Origin: an uncultured Candidatus Poseidoniales archaeon
GTDB taxonomy: Archaea > Thermoplasmatota > Poseidoniia > Poseidoniales > Poseidoniaceae
Assembly (NCBI GenBank): GCA_905181715.1
Contig: CAJIYT010000024.1
Coordinates: 1-64,000 of the forward strand
DNA length: 64,000 nucleotides
Reading direction: 5' to 3'
Below, one piece after another: positions 1 to 10,372 of this stretch. Below the pieces are notes generated by a model. The model saw only the letters and a list, made by a program, of their open reading frames with translations. It searched no databases and was not told where the DNA came from. Each line of letters starts with the position of its first letter. Position 1 is the stretch's first letter. The position numbers were made by a program, and so were the translations under genes.

Positions 1-1
1 A

Positions 2-949
2 TTATTCCCATTCAATTGTGCCTGGTGGTTTATGGGTAATATCGTAGACTACCCGATTCACTGCACCTTTTACGGTATTAGTAATCCTAGTGGATATCTT
101 TTCTAACACTTTGAAAGGGATCTCTGAGAATCTTGCACTCATTCCGTCCATACTGGCTACTGCTCTGACTACGATGGTCTCGCCATATGCGCGAACATCA
201 CCGTGAACACCAACCGAACGAACCGGCAGTAGGGCTGCGAAATACTGCCATGGCAATTCCATTACACCAGCTTCAGCCGCCGCTTCAAATTCCTCTTCGA
301 CAATAGCACAGGCTTCACGAACAACTGCAACTCTTTCTCGGGTCAGATCACCTAGAGTCCTAAGGGCTAACCCTGGTCCTGGGAAAGGTTGTCTCTCTGC
401 GACGATTATGTCAAGTTCCCTTGCCAATATTCGCACCTCGTCCTTGTAGAGGTCACGTAGGGGTTCAACGATTTCCAAAGTCATATCCTCGGGTAAACCA
501 CCGACGTTGTGATGTGATTTGATGGTATCACGGACACCGCCTCCTGATTCTATCCAGTCTGGAGCAATAGTGCCTTGAATAAGGTATTTAGCGCCACATT
601 TGGCCTGTTCATCTTCAAATATCCGGATGAATGTTTCGCCGATGATTTTGCGCTTTTGCTCTGGTTCTGTCACTCCTTCTAAGGCTTTAAAATAACGATC
701 TGCAGCGTGAACAGTGATTAAGTCAATGCCTTGTTCGGCAAACATCTTCTCGATAAATTCTGTTTCATTCTTGCGCATCAACCCAGTATCGACATAGACA
801 CAGTGAAGTAAATCACCAGCAGCACGTTTGGCGAGGATTGCCGCAACAGATGAGTCTACACCACCGGAACAAGCGATTATAGCAATATCATCAATTGTGG
901 ATTTCAATTGTTCAACCGACTCACTAGCAAATTGTACTGCATCGAACAA
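2..949 (-). CDS. guaAB: GMP synthase, PP-ATPase (C-terminal) subunit
   Basis: SGGVDSSV PP-loop, YVDTGLMRKNE, QPFPGPGLALRTLG, C-terminal KPPGTIEWE. Confidence 0.95.
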   Translation of the reverse strand: MFDAVQFASESVEQLKSTIDDIAIIACSGGVDSSVAAILAKRAAGDLLHCVYVDTGLMRKNETEFIEKMFAEQGIDLITVHAADRYFKALEGVTEPEQKRKIIGETFIRIFEDEQAKCGAKYLIQGTIAPDWIESGGGVRDTIKSHHNVGGLPEDMTLEIVEPLRDLYKDEVRILARELDIIVAERQPFPGPGLALRTLGDLTRERVAVVREACAIVEEEFEAAAEAGVMELPWQYFAALLPVRSVGVHGDVRAYGETIVVRAVASMDGMSARFSEIPFKVLEKISTRITNTVKGAVNRVVYDITHKPPGTIEWE

Positions 950-951
950 TA

Positions 952-1431
952 TTACTCACCGCCGTTGACATCACGGTCCATTTGCTTTACTCGAGCGATT
1001 TGATCGAGTTTATTCTGTGCGAGTGCATCAGAAAGTCTCGAATTGGATAGTGCTAGGATTTGCACTGCTAAGTAACCAGCATTTTCACCACGGTCGACAC
1101 CGACTGTAGCAGCAGGTACACCGGGTGGAAGTTGTGCAATCGAGAGCAGGCTGTCGAATGGTACTTTACCACCACATGGAACTCCAATTACTGGTTTGAT
1201 CGTCATAGATGCTACAGCACCAGGTAGTGCAGCAGCAAGTCCAGCCATAGCAATGAACACAGAAACGCCGTCTTCAATGGCCCCTTGGACTATTTCTTCG
1301 ACAAAAGCAGGTGAGCGATGGGCACTTGCAACCCTGACTTGGTGTTCCACTCCAAACTCCTGCAGGATTGCAGTACACTTCTGAGCAATAGGCAGGTCAC
1401 TTTTGGAACCGAGTAGGATTACGACGTCCAT
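952..1431 (-). CDS. purE: 5-(carboxyamino)imidazole ribonucleotide mutase (PurE)
   Basis: GSKSDLPIAQKC, VASAHRSP, AMAGLAAALPG motifs. Confidence 0.93.
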   Translation of the reverse strand: MDVVILLGSKSDLPIAQKCTAILQEFGVEHQVRVASAHRSPAFVEEIVQGAIEDGVSVFIAMAGLAAALPGAVASMTIKPVIGVPCGGKVPFDSLLSIAQLPPGVPAATVGVDRGENAGYLAVQILALSNSRLSDALAQNKLDQIARVKQMDRDVNGGE

Positions 1432-1457
1432 ACCAATTGCTCAGAGAAGCAGGTTAT

Positions 1458-2132
1458 TCAAGGTGCCGAGGACATCTTCTTCGGTAACCGCTCGACAGTA
1501 TAATCAGTGGAATACTCTGGTAAATACCAGTACCAATTGCCATAAGCGAGAAGATGCCCTCCTGATATGATAGAAATCTGCTCATTTGAAACCTCACGCC
1601 TAAAGGCCTTGATCCAAGCTGGAATTATCCACGCAGGTACGTCATGAAGATTCCATCTATTGCGTGGCCATTGTCTTTGACGATTGAGAAGAATCTTGAT
1701 TGATTTGCGCTCATCACTGAGCAGTGCTCTGATTCTCGCCATATCTGTACTGGTGATTTCATCTCCATCCAAAAGAGATTGGATGATTCTACACGCCAGA
1801 TCTATCTGACCAGTTCGCGCTGCAACCCCGGCACCTCTAGCATGAATAGAACCACGGTTCTCACCGTCATGAGCGATGATACCTTCGATAAGACGAGAAC
1901 TTTTGGAATCAATATTTTGTAGCCAGTTTCTCATCACTCCGCGCCACAAAAAAGGAGCACACCAAATGTGTTCTTTATTCGGTTCAAAAATCTTGATTAT
2001 TACGCCTCTAATGTCCAATGGTATCTCTAGCATGAGGCTATTTCTATTGTCTAGCCTAATGTTAACTTCGGTCACGGGTAGGTGGATGTGAAAGTCATTC
2101 TTCTTCAAAATTAAATTTTCTGGTCGCTTCAA
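1458..2132 (-). CDS. hypothetical protein (224 aa)
   Basis: long ORF collinear with neighbours; no family recognised. Confidence 0.65.
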   Translation of the reverse strand: MKRPENLILKKNDFHIHLPVTEVNIRLDNRNSLMLEIPLDIRGVIIKIFEPNKEHIWCAPFLWRGVMRNWLQNIDSKSSRLIEGIIAHDGENRGSIHARGAGVAARTGQIDLACRIIQSLLDGDEITSTDMARIRALLSDERKSIKILLNRQRQWPRNRWNLHDVPAWIIPAWIKAFRREVSNEQISIISGGHLLAYGNWYWYLPEYSTDYTVERLPKKMSSAP

Positions 2133-2634
2133 TCATAGTTCGACCACCGATTCGGATTCCGCGAACTTTGAGATCGCCAAGGGCTAATAGAGGTCTTGCA
2201 GCCCATTTACTTGAAAACATTTCAGCTCCAGACAAGACCGGTAATGGTTTGGCTACATCCCAATTCAAGCGATAAACCGTACCGGCTGAACGTGAAAGTA
2301 AAGCAGCATTACGGTAATCCCAACTCCAAGTGATTAATGCAAGAGCAATTGCAATTGTCGGAGGTGGTTGCATCAATATGATGAATGCAACAAACGGTGA
2401 AGGAAGTAGATGTAACATGTCGAGTCTACCAGGCAGCATATTTGCGCCGATGAACACTCCAATCATCGAAAATGCTAGGGCGCTTGCCAATAATACTGAA
2501 GGTAGAATCCCTCCATCTCTAATCAACATCAAAATAGTGCCGCCTATCAGTGGTAGTAGTGACCAGGCCATTGGAAAGAGCATCTTTGGCCCCGGTGATT
2601 CCGGCTTGAACTCTATCCAATCCATCGAAATCAC
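2095..2634 (-). CDS. hypothetical membrane protein
   Basis: several hydrophobic segments; start overlaps stop of gcvPB. Confidence 0.7.
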   Translation of the reverse strand: MISMDWIEFKPESPGPKMLFPMAWSLLPLIGGTILMLIRDGGILPSVLLASALAFSMIGVFIGANMLPGRLDMLHLLPSPFVAFIILMQPPPTIAIALALITWSWDYRNAALLSRSAGTVYRLNWDVAKPLPVLSGAEMFSSKWAARPLLALGDLKVRGIRIGGRTMIEATRKFNFEEE

Positions 2635-4136
2635 TGTTCTTCGTCAAAAGGATAACTCAAGCAAAGATTTCGTGCAGCATAGACCTCGTCAACCCTTCTT
2701 ACATCGGTTGTTTGTGGGGCAGCATGCAGGACATCAGCATCCTCTCCAAGGACTTCAACAAACCGTATTGCAAATTCGTCGAGCACCTCTTTTGATTCGG
2801 TCTCGGTCGGCTCGATCATCATGCACTCGTCAACCACCAATGGGAAATAGATAGTTGGCGCCATATATCCCTTATCGAGTAAACCCTTGGCAATATCCAT
2901 CGCTCCAATTCCATTTTGTCCTTTCATCGCAGCAAGTGATAGAGTGAATTCGTGTTTTACAAGTTTGCTAGGAACACCATCGGTAAATGTGTGAGCCAAA
3001 CCTTTGTCCTGCGCCTCATCCATTATTCGGCGACGAAGATAGTTTGCATTCAGGACCGCATGGTCTGACATCGTCTTTAACTCGTATCCATAGCGTCGGT
3101 AATAAGCCCAGCAACGAACAACTGCACCTGCATTACCATGCCACTGTTGAACCTTACCAATCGATTTCTCAGGATGATACCAGTGATACCACACCTCATC
3201 GTTTACCAAGGTGAGAGGGTCTGTAGCGAGAATGGGACGCTTGCGAACCAGCGGTCCTGGTAAGAATGGAGCCAAATGTGACTTTACCCCGATTGGTCCA
3301 CAACCTGGACCTCCACCTCCGTGGGGTTGACTAAATGTCTTATGCAGATTGTAGTGAACTGCGTCAAAACCCATCAAACCAGGATTTGTACGACCTAGGA
3401 TGGCATTGAAATTCGCACCATCATAGTACATCTGACCACCAGCATCGTGAACTATTTTTGTCGCTTCACAGATATCCTCTTCAAAGATGCCCAGTGTATT
3501 TGGATTGGTAATCATCATCGCTGCGGTATCATCACCAACGACAGCCCTTAGAACATCTAGATTAATTCGTCCGTCAGAGTTTGAAGGTATTTCGATAATC
3601 TCATAGCCAGCCAATGCAGCACTAGCAGGGTTTGTCCCGTGAGCTGAATCGGGAACAATAACCTTATTTCGATCTGTTTGACCGATAGAACGGAAATATT
3701 CCTGAATACATCTGAGAGCAGTGAATTCTCCTTGTGCTCCTGCAACCGGTTGAAGGGTAACCGTATCCATTCCAGCACATATTGCCAGCATATCCTGCAT
3801 TTCATGGAATATCGCCATCAAACCTTGAAGATGATGCTCTGGTTGTAAAGGATGCATCTCTGCGATTCCAGGCATTTGGGCAATCACTTCGTTTACTCTC
3901 GGATTATGCTTCATAGTGCATGAACCCAATGGATAAAAACCAGTATCGATGCCGAAATTTCGACGTGATAACCAGGTGTAATGCCGAACCATCTCCGGCT
4001 CTGATATACGGGGCCAGCGCGGGGCTTTTTGTCGTGCAAGTGCCGGTGGAATGATGACGGTCTCCTTTGGAATTACAGGCTCTGGTTGGCGGTAACCTGC
4101 GCCGATAGCACCATGATGTTCGAAAAGATGACTCAT
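2631..4136 (-). CDS. gcvPB: glycine dehydrogenase (decarboxylating) subunit 2
   Basis: GSCTMKHNP, YDGANFNAILG, NLHKTFSQPHGGGGPG PLP-Lys motif; trimmed start MSHLFEHHG gives ATGA overlap with gcvPA stop. Confidence 0.95.
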   Translation of the reverse strand: MSHLFEHHGAIGAGYRQPEPVIPKETVIIPPALARQKAPRWPRISEPEMVRHYTWLSRRNFGIDTGFYPLGSCTMKHNPRVNEVIAQMPGIAEMHPLQPEHHLQGLMAIFHEMQDMLAICAGMDTVTLQPVAGAQGEFTALRCIQEYFRSIGQTDRNKVIVPDSAHGTNPASAALAGYEIIEIPSNSDGRINLDVLRAVVGDDTAAMMITNPNTLGIFEEDICEATKIVHDAGGQMYYDGANFNAILGRTNPGLMGFDAVHYNLHKTFSQPHGGGGPGCGPIGVKSHLAPFLPGPLVRKRPILATDPLTLVNDEVWYHWYHPEKSIGKVQQWHGNAGAVVRCWAYYRRYGYELKTMSDHAVLNANYLRRRIMDEAQDKGLAHTFTDGVPSKLVKHEFTLSLAAMKGQNGIGAMDIAKGLLDKGYMAPTIYFPLVVDECMMIEPTETESKEVLDEFAIRFVEVLGEDADVLHAAPQTTDVRRVDEVYAARNLCLSYPFDEEQ

Positions 4137-5515
4137 GCTTCCACCCCCGAAGTCTTGGTCGACGACCACACAGCAAGATGCGCTGCTAGCAATTCTATGT
4201 CAGCAGCACTGGTTTGGTCTGTGCATGTAATGAGCATTCTATTTTTACGGTCAGGATACCAATTTGCAAGGTCAAAACCACCAATGATCCCCTTTTTGTC
4301 AAGGTATTCTAGACAGTCAGATGCGTCACCTGGTAATTCGATTATGAATTCATTATAATGGAAACTATTGACGTGCGGCAAAGCGATAGTGTCTATCTCA
4401 AGGAGTTTGGTTTTGGCTAATTGACACGCTGCCATATTTCTGATTGCAAGATCACGGATACCTTCGGGGCCAAGCAAAGCCATGTGCATTGCGCCCATCA
4501 AGGCGATTAAGGTCTCATTAGTACAAAGATTGGAAGTTGCTCGATGACGGCGGATATGTTGTTCTCTGGTTGAAAGAGTCAGACAAAATGCTTCATTACC
4601 ATCGACATCTATTGTTTTACCAACAATACGCCCTGGCATTTGTCGCAAATATTTCTCACTGCAAGAAAAGATCCCATAAATCGGTCCACCTGCAGTCATT
4701 GGAGAACCGAGGGGTTGACCCTCGCCAACGACGATATCTGCTCCGTAGTTACCAGGGGCTTCCATTACGCCTAGGCTAGTCGGCTGTACTCCGACGATAA
4801 ATGCTGTATCCTCCCCAATTATTGATTTCACATCGATTAGGTTTTGGTCAAGGATACCCAGCGGATTAGGTTGCTCGACATAAACTCCACAACTTCCAGC
4901 TGCTTCGGTAATACTGTCCATGTCTAGGCAGCCATCACTAAGATGGCGTAAATATCGAAGGGTTATTCCAGCGCCTTGGGTATAATTTTTTATCACTGAA
5001 AGGCGGTCTGGGGGAGTTAATTCCGAAACGTAAAGCGTATTCTTCTGACTGGCTTTACGGTTGTGTACACGCACAGCACAAGTCAGGGCTTCAGCGGCTG
5101 CGCTAGAGCCATCATAAACCGAAAGATTAGCAACGGGTAAGCCAACCAATTCACAAATCAAAGTTTGAAACTCCCACATCGCTTGCAGCATTCCTTGGCT
5201 AACTTCAGGTTGATAGGGTGTGTAGGAGGTTAAGAATTCACCACGATTAATCAACTGCATTACACTTGCAGGAACGAAATTTTTGTAAATACCTGCTCCA
5301 AGAAAACTAACTCTGTCTCCTAGTGCGACATTCGCACCAAGTATTCTCTTGGCATCTGCAAGAATCTCCTCCTCTGTTTGGGGAGATGGTAGATTTAATT
5401 TCTCAATGATTCTTACATCCTCTGGAACATCGTTGAATAAATCATCCAGTGAACTCATGCCCATGGTCTTGAGCATCTCTGCTTCTCTGCCAAAATTTGG
5501 TAGTTGGTCGACCAT
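4133..5515 (-). CDS. gcvPA: glycine dehydrogenase (decarboxylating) subunit 1
   Basis: FLGAGIYKNFVPASVMQLINRGEFLTSYTPYQPEVSQG, YDGSSAAAEA; probable start MVDQLPNFG inside the longer ORF. Confidence 0.94.
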   Translation of the reverse strand: MVDQLPNFGREAEMLKTMGMSSLDDLFNDVPEDVRIIEKLNLPSPQTEEEILADAKRILGANVALGDRVSFLGAGIYKNFVPASVMQLINRGEFLTSYTPYQPEVSQGMLQAMWEFQTLICELVGLPVANLSVYDGSSAAAEALTCAVRVHNRKASQKNTLYVSELTPPDRLSVIKNYTQGAGITLRYLRHLSDGCLDMDSITEAAGSCGVYVEQPNPLGILDQNLIDVKSIIGEDTAFIVGVQPTSLGVMEAPGNYGADIVVGEGQPLGSPMTAGGPIYGIFSCSEKYLRQMPGRIVGKTIDVDGNEAFCLTLSTREQHIRRHRATSNLCTNETLIALMGAMHMALLGPEGIRDLAIRNMAACQLAKTKLLEIDTIALPHVNSFHYNEFIIELPGDASDCLEYLDKKGIIGGFDLANWYPDRKNRMLITCTDQTSAADIELLAAHLAVWSSTKTSGVEA

Positions 5516-5625
5516 ACAAGTCCCCCTCAAACCGATGGTATCGGGCTGCTCCCATAATCTATGCGCCACAACTAAGATTAACCATGTGATTAGATACCGG
5601 AAAAACTGCTTTCAGCAAGGATGCT

Positions 5626-8600
5626 TCATTCCCACATAGACCACGTTTCATCGGCGTTTTGATACCAACTATTGTCATCGACGTCACGGTACCAAACCGT
5701 TCCCTTAGCATCTGGCTCTAGATAATTTCCATTCGGCAATTCTTGCCATGAAGCGACGGTCTTTGGACCACTTTTTACTTCATCTTGTACGACTACATCT
5801 TCTGTGCTCACCACATCATCTGCTTTTATTTCCTCAGAGATTTCTTCGGCTACACTCTGTTGAGCTAAATCAATACTTGGTTCTCCGCCCCCAGGAGGCA
5901 AAGGTGGCCCTCGCAATGGTGGGAGTTTTGCACCCCCTGTGTCACTCGACTTCAGGATTCGAACTATTATTGCAACCAGAATAAGAACGACTATTACACC
6001 CGTAATCGCAATTAACATGGTAGTAGAAATTGGAGAGTCGCCATTAGATGAAACATCATCATTTGCACTATCTTTAGTATCCCCATCTGCTTGCGCTACG
6101 ACATTGCAACCGGGATTTTGCTCATTGAGGATCTCACCCGGGTCCTCTAGGGGACAGTTGTCCACCAAAGTCGCATTCGCCACCCAAATACCGGGCCAGT
6201 CACTGGGACGAGCTTGGTTTATCTCTTCATCAGCCCAGTTATCGCCAAATCCATCACCATCGCTATCGCGCCATTGTGTTGCCTCGTTCTTGAACATATC
6301 AGGTCCAAGATCAAATGTATCCCAACGTTCTACACTCCAACTCGATGAAGAATCAGAATAACCATCGCCATCACTATCTTTGCAACCCAATCTATCGATT
6401 GTCGAAGTTCCTGCAGAGTTAATACAATAATCGGGATTATCACCATCTAGATTATCTCCATATCCATCGCCATCTAAATCTTCATTCTGTGTAGGTTCAA
6501 ATGGTAGAGCATCTGCTCCATCGAAAATCCCGAAGACCGAGGTCACATCGGCCCAGCCATCACCATCGCTATCGACGCATCCGAGTATACCCGCTGTCGA
6601 GTTTCCGAAGATGAAAGGACAATCGTCAGCATTATTTCCACTAGGATTATCGCCAAACCCATCATCATCACCATCGGACCATTGGCTTGGATCTAGGACG
6701 AATAAAATCGGTTCAAGAGTATCAGCCCAGCCATCATTGTCCGAGTCTGAACACCCGCGCTTACCACCTTGATTCGCACTACCTGCAGTCAATGGACAAT
6801 CATCTACAACGTCTGGATAGTCATCATTATCATCATTCAAGTCCTCATCAATATCACGGCAACCGTCGTTATCACTATCACTAATGGCATCTCGAAACCA
6901 GCCGACTATGCCTTGTGGACAGTTATCGATATCATCGCTCATTCCATCGCTATCGTCATCGGAATCTTCACTGGCATCACGACAACCATCACCATCAATA
7001 TCGGTGGTGGTTAAATTGGAGATCCAGTCGGTATCACCAGGAGAACAATCTCCTGATTCGTCGACGTCATTCATACCATCGCCGTCATCGTCATTGTCTT
7101 CGTCACTATCGCGACAGCCATCGCCATCGGCGTCGGTAATTCCGTTTGAATCCCAGTCATTAGCTCCCAGTGGACAAAGATCATTATTGTCATCCACGCC
7201 ATCAGAATCATCATCAAGATCGCAAATATCACCAAGTGAATCACCATCATAATTTGTTTGGTTAGTATTGGCCATCACATGACAATTATCATCGATGTCG
7301 AGGATGGTATCATCATCATCGTCATCATCCTCATCAATGTCCTGGCAGCCATCACCATCAATATCGGTAATATTGCTCGATATCCAAGTATGATTTCCTC
7401 TTGGGCAAGTGTCGTCTATATCAAGAACGCCATCTGAGTCATCGTCTGTATCCTCTTCGTCATCATTACAGCCATCTTGGTCGAGATCGTGAGCGGTATC
7501 GCTTTGATTCCAGCCAATAAAACCCTGGTTACAATCATCGAGAACATCGTGTAATCCATCGTTATCATCATCAGTATCACAAGCATCACCCCATGAATCC
7601 ATTTCGTAATTCGATTGATTCAAATTGGCAGTCGTCATGCAATTATCAGAATAATCCGGCACTCCATCATCATCAGCATCATGATAAAAGTGCCAAATGA
7701 ACATATCTCTTCCAGTTGCGGTAAGATAACTATTATCGAGATTTAGAGTACCACTGAAATCACCAGCAGCAACAAGTGAACCATCTGGTAAAGCCAATAA
7801 TGCACCAACATTATCACTTTCACCGCCGCCATTACTTCTGCCCCATTGCCAAGTACCGTTAGTACTGATTTGCGCTATGAAAAAATCACTATAAACAGTG
7901 GACTTGGTGTAATTGACTTGTACATAGCCCAAATTCATGGTTTTCTGCTGACTACCGCCGATTTGCACTTGGCCTTTCAGATTGATAGACAATGCATTTA
8001 ATGACTCATCAACATTGCTACCGCCATCTTCAGCCCATACTTCATTACCGTTACTATCGATGTACATCACCAATAAGTCCCAACCACCCTTCGAATTGAC
8101 TCTTTGGCCGTTTATCTTAATGTAATCCTGTGTGAAATGGCCGCCGACAACTACTCCACCAGAAGGATGCAGTACAATATTATTGAAGTAAACTCCACAG
8201 TTTTGTTGGAAACCAGAACAGGCGGTTGAGGAAACTGATTTTAGCCAAATTACATCGCCATGGGTATTGTATTTTAGCACAACCCCTGCCCATGTCCCAG
8301 CAGGATAAGATGAGTTATTTGAGCTATAATCCTCGTCACCATTATTGTATCCCGCGGTATATATCGAATCATCGCTTTGATCAATTACCAATTGGAATGC
8401 GGTAGAATAGCCAAGTCCTCTTGAGGTCTTGACCCAATCAAAATCACCGGCCGAGGTGTTGTAATAAGCTAGAAAGTAGCGATACACATTATCAAGTTTT
8501 AGAGAGTTAATCTCACCAGCGGCACCGAAAGTAGATGTGTTCTGAAAGTAGCCAGTCACTGCTAGGTTACCCTTTGAATCGAGTGCAATATCCCAGCCCA

Positions 8601-9192
8601 CATCAATGTCCATTCCGCCAAAACTTTCTGCCCATGCCCACGTGCCGTTACTATCGATTCGACCAATCCAGCCATCCCAGCCATCAGGAGGAGTATAAAC
8701 AGTTATTGAGCCAAAGTCCATTGTATTACGCATGTATCCAGTAGCATAGACCTCGTCATCAGGTCCGATGTCAATCCCCCTACACGAATCGACATATTCG
8801 GCAGCTCCTACAACTGTGGCCCAAGCCCAAGTGCCACCAGCGGTAACCTTGGCGATGATGATATCACCATTGCCTTGAGTACTAATTGTGATAGTGCCCA
8901 ATTGAGTATCGTTTTCAACACGCCCACAGATGATAACATCACCATTAGAGTCCATCTGAATCTCATAGATTGTGTCATCGCCTTGTGAGCCGCCATCTAT
9001 GGTCCAATTGGTGTTGGTACCACGTGCAAAGCCAGCAGCCTGTAATGCATGATTCTGGGCTGGATTTAGTTGATCTGTACGCGGTTCTGCTATACTCGAA
9101 AAGTCACTATTTGAGACCTGATTTTGCATGCTTAAAGCCAAAGGCGAAAGCAACATCAACAGCAGAATTACCAATACAGGGGTTTGGCGCAT
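5626..9192 (-). CDS. secreted/membrane-anchored protein: N-terminal beta-propeller-like (SBBP-type) repeats, thrombospondin type 3 Ca-binding repeats, C-terminal TM, Pro-rich linker and Trp-rich tail
   Basis: signal peptide (VILLLMLLSPLALS); repeated GTWAWA/DSNG modules; many DxDxDGxxDxxDxCP repeats; TM TTMLIAITGVIVVLILVAIIVRIL; tail NYLEPDAKGTVWYRDVDDNSWYQNADETWSMWE. Confidence 0.9.
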   Translation of the reverse strand: MRQTPVLVILLLMLLSPLALSMQNQVSNSDFSSIAEPRTDQLNPAQNHALQAAGFARGTNTNWTIDGGSQGDDTIYEIQMDSNGDVIICGRVENDTQLGTITISTQGNGDIIIAKVTAGGTWAWATVVGAAEYVDSCRGIDIGPDDEVYATGYMRNTMDFGSITVYTPPDGWDGWIGRIDSNGTWAWAESFGGMDIDVGWDIALDSKGNLAVTGYFQNTSTFGAAGEINSLKLDNVYRYFLAYYNTSAGDFDWVKTSRGLGYSTAFQLVIDQSDDSIYTAGYNNGDEDYSSNNSSYPAGTWAGVVLKYNTHGDVIWLKSVSSTACSGFQQNCGVYFNNIVLHPSGGVVVGGHFTQDYIKINGQRVNSKGGWDLLVMYIDSNGNEVWAEDGGSNVDESLNALSINLKGQVQIGGSQQKTMNLGYVQVNYTKSTVYSDFFIAQISTNGTWQWGRSNGGGESDNVGALLALPDGSLVAAGDFSGTLNLDNSYLTATGRDMFIWHFYHDADDDGVPDYSDNCMTTANLNQSNYEMDSWGDACDTDDDNDGLHDVLDDCNQGFIGWNQSDTAHDLDQDGCNDDEEDTDDDSDGVLDIDDTCPRGNHTWISSNITDIDGDGCQDIDEDDDDDDDTILDIDDNCHVMANTNQTNYDGDSLGDICDLDDDSDGVDDNNDLCPLGANDWDSNGITDADGDGCRDSDEDNDDDGDGMNDVDESGDCSPGDTDWISNLTTTDIDGDGCRDASEDSDDDSDGMSDDIDNCPQGIVGWFRDAISDSDNDGCRDIDEDLNDDNDDYPDVVDDCPLTAGSANQGGKRGCSDSDNDGWADTLEPILFVLDPSQWSDGDDDGFGDNPSGNNADDCPFIFGNSTAGILGCVDSDGDGWADVTSVFGIFDGADALPFEPTQNEDLDGDGYGDNLDGDNPDYCINSAGTSTIDRLGCKDSDGDGYSDSSSSWSVERWDTFDLGPDMFKNEATQWRDSDGDGFGDNWADEEINQARPSDWPGIWVANATLVDNCPLEDPGEILNEQNPGCNVVAQADGDTKDSANDDVSSNGDSPISTTMLIAITGVIVVLILVAIIVRILKSSDTGGAKLPPLRGPPLPPGGGEPSIDLAQQSVAEEISEEIKADDVVSTEDVVVQDEVKSGPKTVASWQELPNGNYLEPDAKGTVWYRDVDDNSWYQNADETWSMWE
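6240..7680 (-). repeat. degenerate coding tandem repeat (TSP3 Asp-rich modules)
   Basis: recurrent catcgccatc/atcatcatc triplet-rich units on + strand, encoding D-x-D-G-D repeats on - strand. Confidence 0.75.
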
Positions 9193-9237
9193 GGGCTACC
9201 GTGAAGATAATCCCAAATAAGACAACTCATCTCCCGT

Positions 9238-10341
9238 TCAAACAAAAGGCGGTTGTAATACTACTGCTTTTACTGTCTTTCTGGCGGATGCAACGATGAA
9301 AACCTCATCTCCAGCACTAACTCCGGAAAGATAAGCCATACCGATTCCCACGTTGGCCAAAGATGGCGATGGAGCACCTGAGGTCAGACGACCAATCGGT
9401 TCTCCATCTTGCGAGACCACTAATTTACCAGGTCTCGGCAAAGGACCTCTTTCCACTTGCTTCAATCCCCACCAGCGAGCATCGCTGGACGAATGAGATT
9501 CAACCTTACTTTTACCGATGAAGTCATGATTGAGGTCGAGGCCAAAAGGCACATTGGTTTCCCAACTATCACGGTGAAGGAAATCGTCATCCTCAAGTGA
9601 AGGGGGTGCGAAATCCTGCCCTGAAAGCAAATATCCTTTCTCAAGCCTCAAGGTATCACGTGCACCCAAACCAACAGGTATAGCTCCTGCTTCAACGAGA
9701 GTGCGCCATAACACTGGAGCCTGTGAATTTGCGACAAATATCTCATATCCCGCTTCACCTGTGTATCCAGTCCCTTGAATCCAGCCATCGATGTGCAATG
9801 GATTCTCTGAGATCTTAGACCAACCAAAGCGTCCAATATGATTGGCATCACCCAAAACTTCGCAGCAAATCCTCTTTGCTTCAGGACCTTGTAAGGCAAT
9901 AATACTCATTTCAGGTGAAAGGTCCTCGATTACGATACCTTCTGTAAGATGTTGATTGAACCAGTCCCACATCACAGGCACCATGCTTGCGTTAGGAACG
10001 CCGAGAATCTCTTGCTCTGAAACGATTGCAAAAATCATATCGTCGATAATGAATCCTTCATCTGTAAGGAAATGAGTATAGCCACAACGACCCGAGGAAA
10101 TCGCACTTACCCTTTGTGTGCCGATAGACTCCAGCCATTCTTTGACCCCAACGCCACTAAAGCGGAAACTCCCCATGTGACTCACATCGAATAGCCCCGC
10201 ACTACTACGGCAAGCCAGATGCTCTTCACTGATACTGGAATACCAAATAGGTAATTCAAAGCCATGGAAATCTACAATATTTGCACCAAGTGCTACGTGC
10301 TCATCAAAGAGTGAGGTACGTAGTGGAATCGCATCTGCCAT
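9238..10341 (-). CDS. gcvT: glycine cleavage system aminomethyltransferase (T protein)
   Basis: FDVSHMGSFRFSG, GYTGEAGYEIFV, GLGARDTLRLEKGYLLSGQD. Confidence 0.95.
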   Translation of the reverse strand: MADAIPLRTSLFDEHVALGANIVDFHGFELPIWYSSISEEHLACRSSAGLFDVSHMGSFRFSGVGVKEWLESIGTQRVSAISSGRCGYTHFLTDEGFIIDDMIFAIVSEQEILGVPNASMVPVMWDWFNQHLTEGIVIEDLSPEMSIIALQGPEAKRICCEVLGDANHIGRFGWSKISENPLHIDGWIQGTGYTGEAGYEIFVANSQAPVLWRTLVEAGAIPVGLGARDTLRLEKGYLLSGQDFAPPSLEDDDFLHRDSWETNVPFGLDLNHDFIGKSKVESHSSSDARWWGLKQVERGPLPRPGKLVVSQDGEPIGRLTSGAPSPSLANVGIGMAYLSGVSAGDEVFIVASARKTVKAVVLQPPFV

Positions 10342-10372
10342 GGATGAGGCCAGAGGTGCTCGGCTCTAAATC

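Noticed and set aside
3557-4176. Minus-strand ORFs at 3557-3805 and 3904-4176 in another frame
   Set aside because: Fully inside gcvPB/gcvPA coding sequence and without recognisable features.
5748-7252. Multiple + strand ORFs (e.g. 5939-6361, 6687-6884, 6769-7014, 6884-7252) in the TSP3 region
   Set aside because: Antisense to the Asp-rich repeats; His/Ser-rich low-complexity shadows of the GAT/GAC codons, with no independent support.
6240-7680. Tandem-repeat look resembling a CRISPR or satellite array
   Set aside because: Units are in frame with the minus-strand CDS, degenerate and lack spacer/repeat regularity; explained by TSP3 coding repeats.
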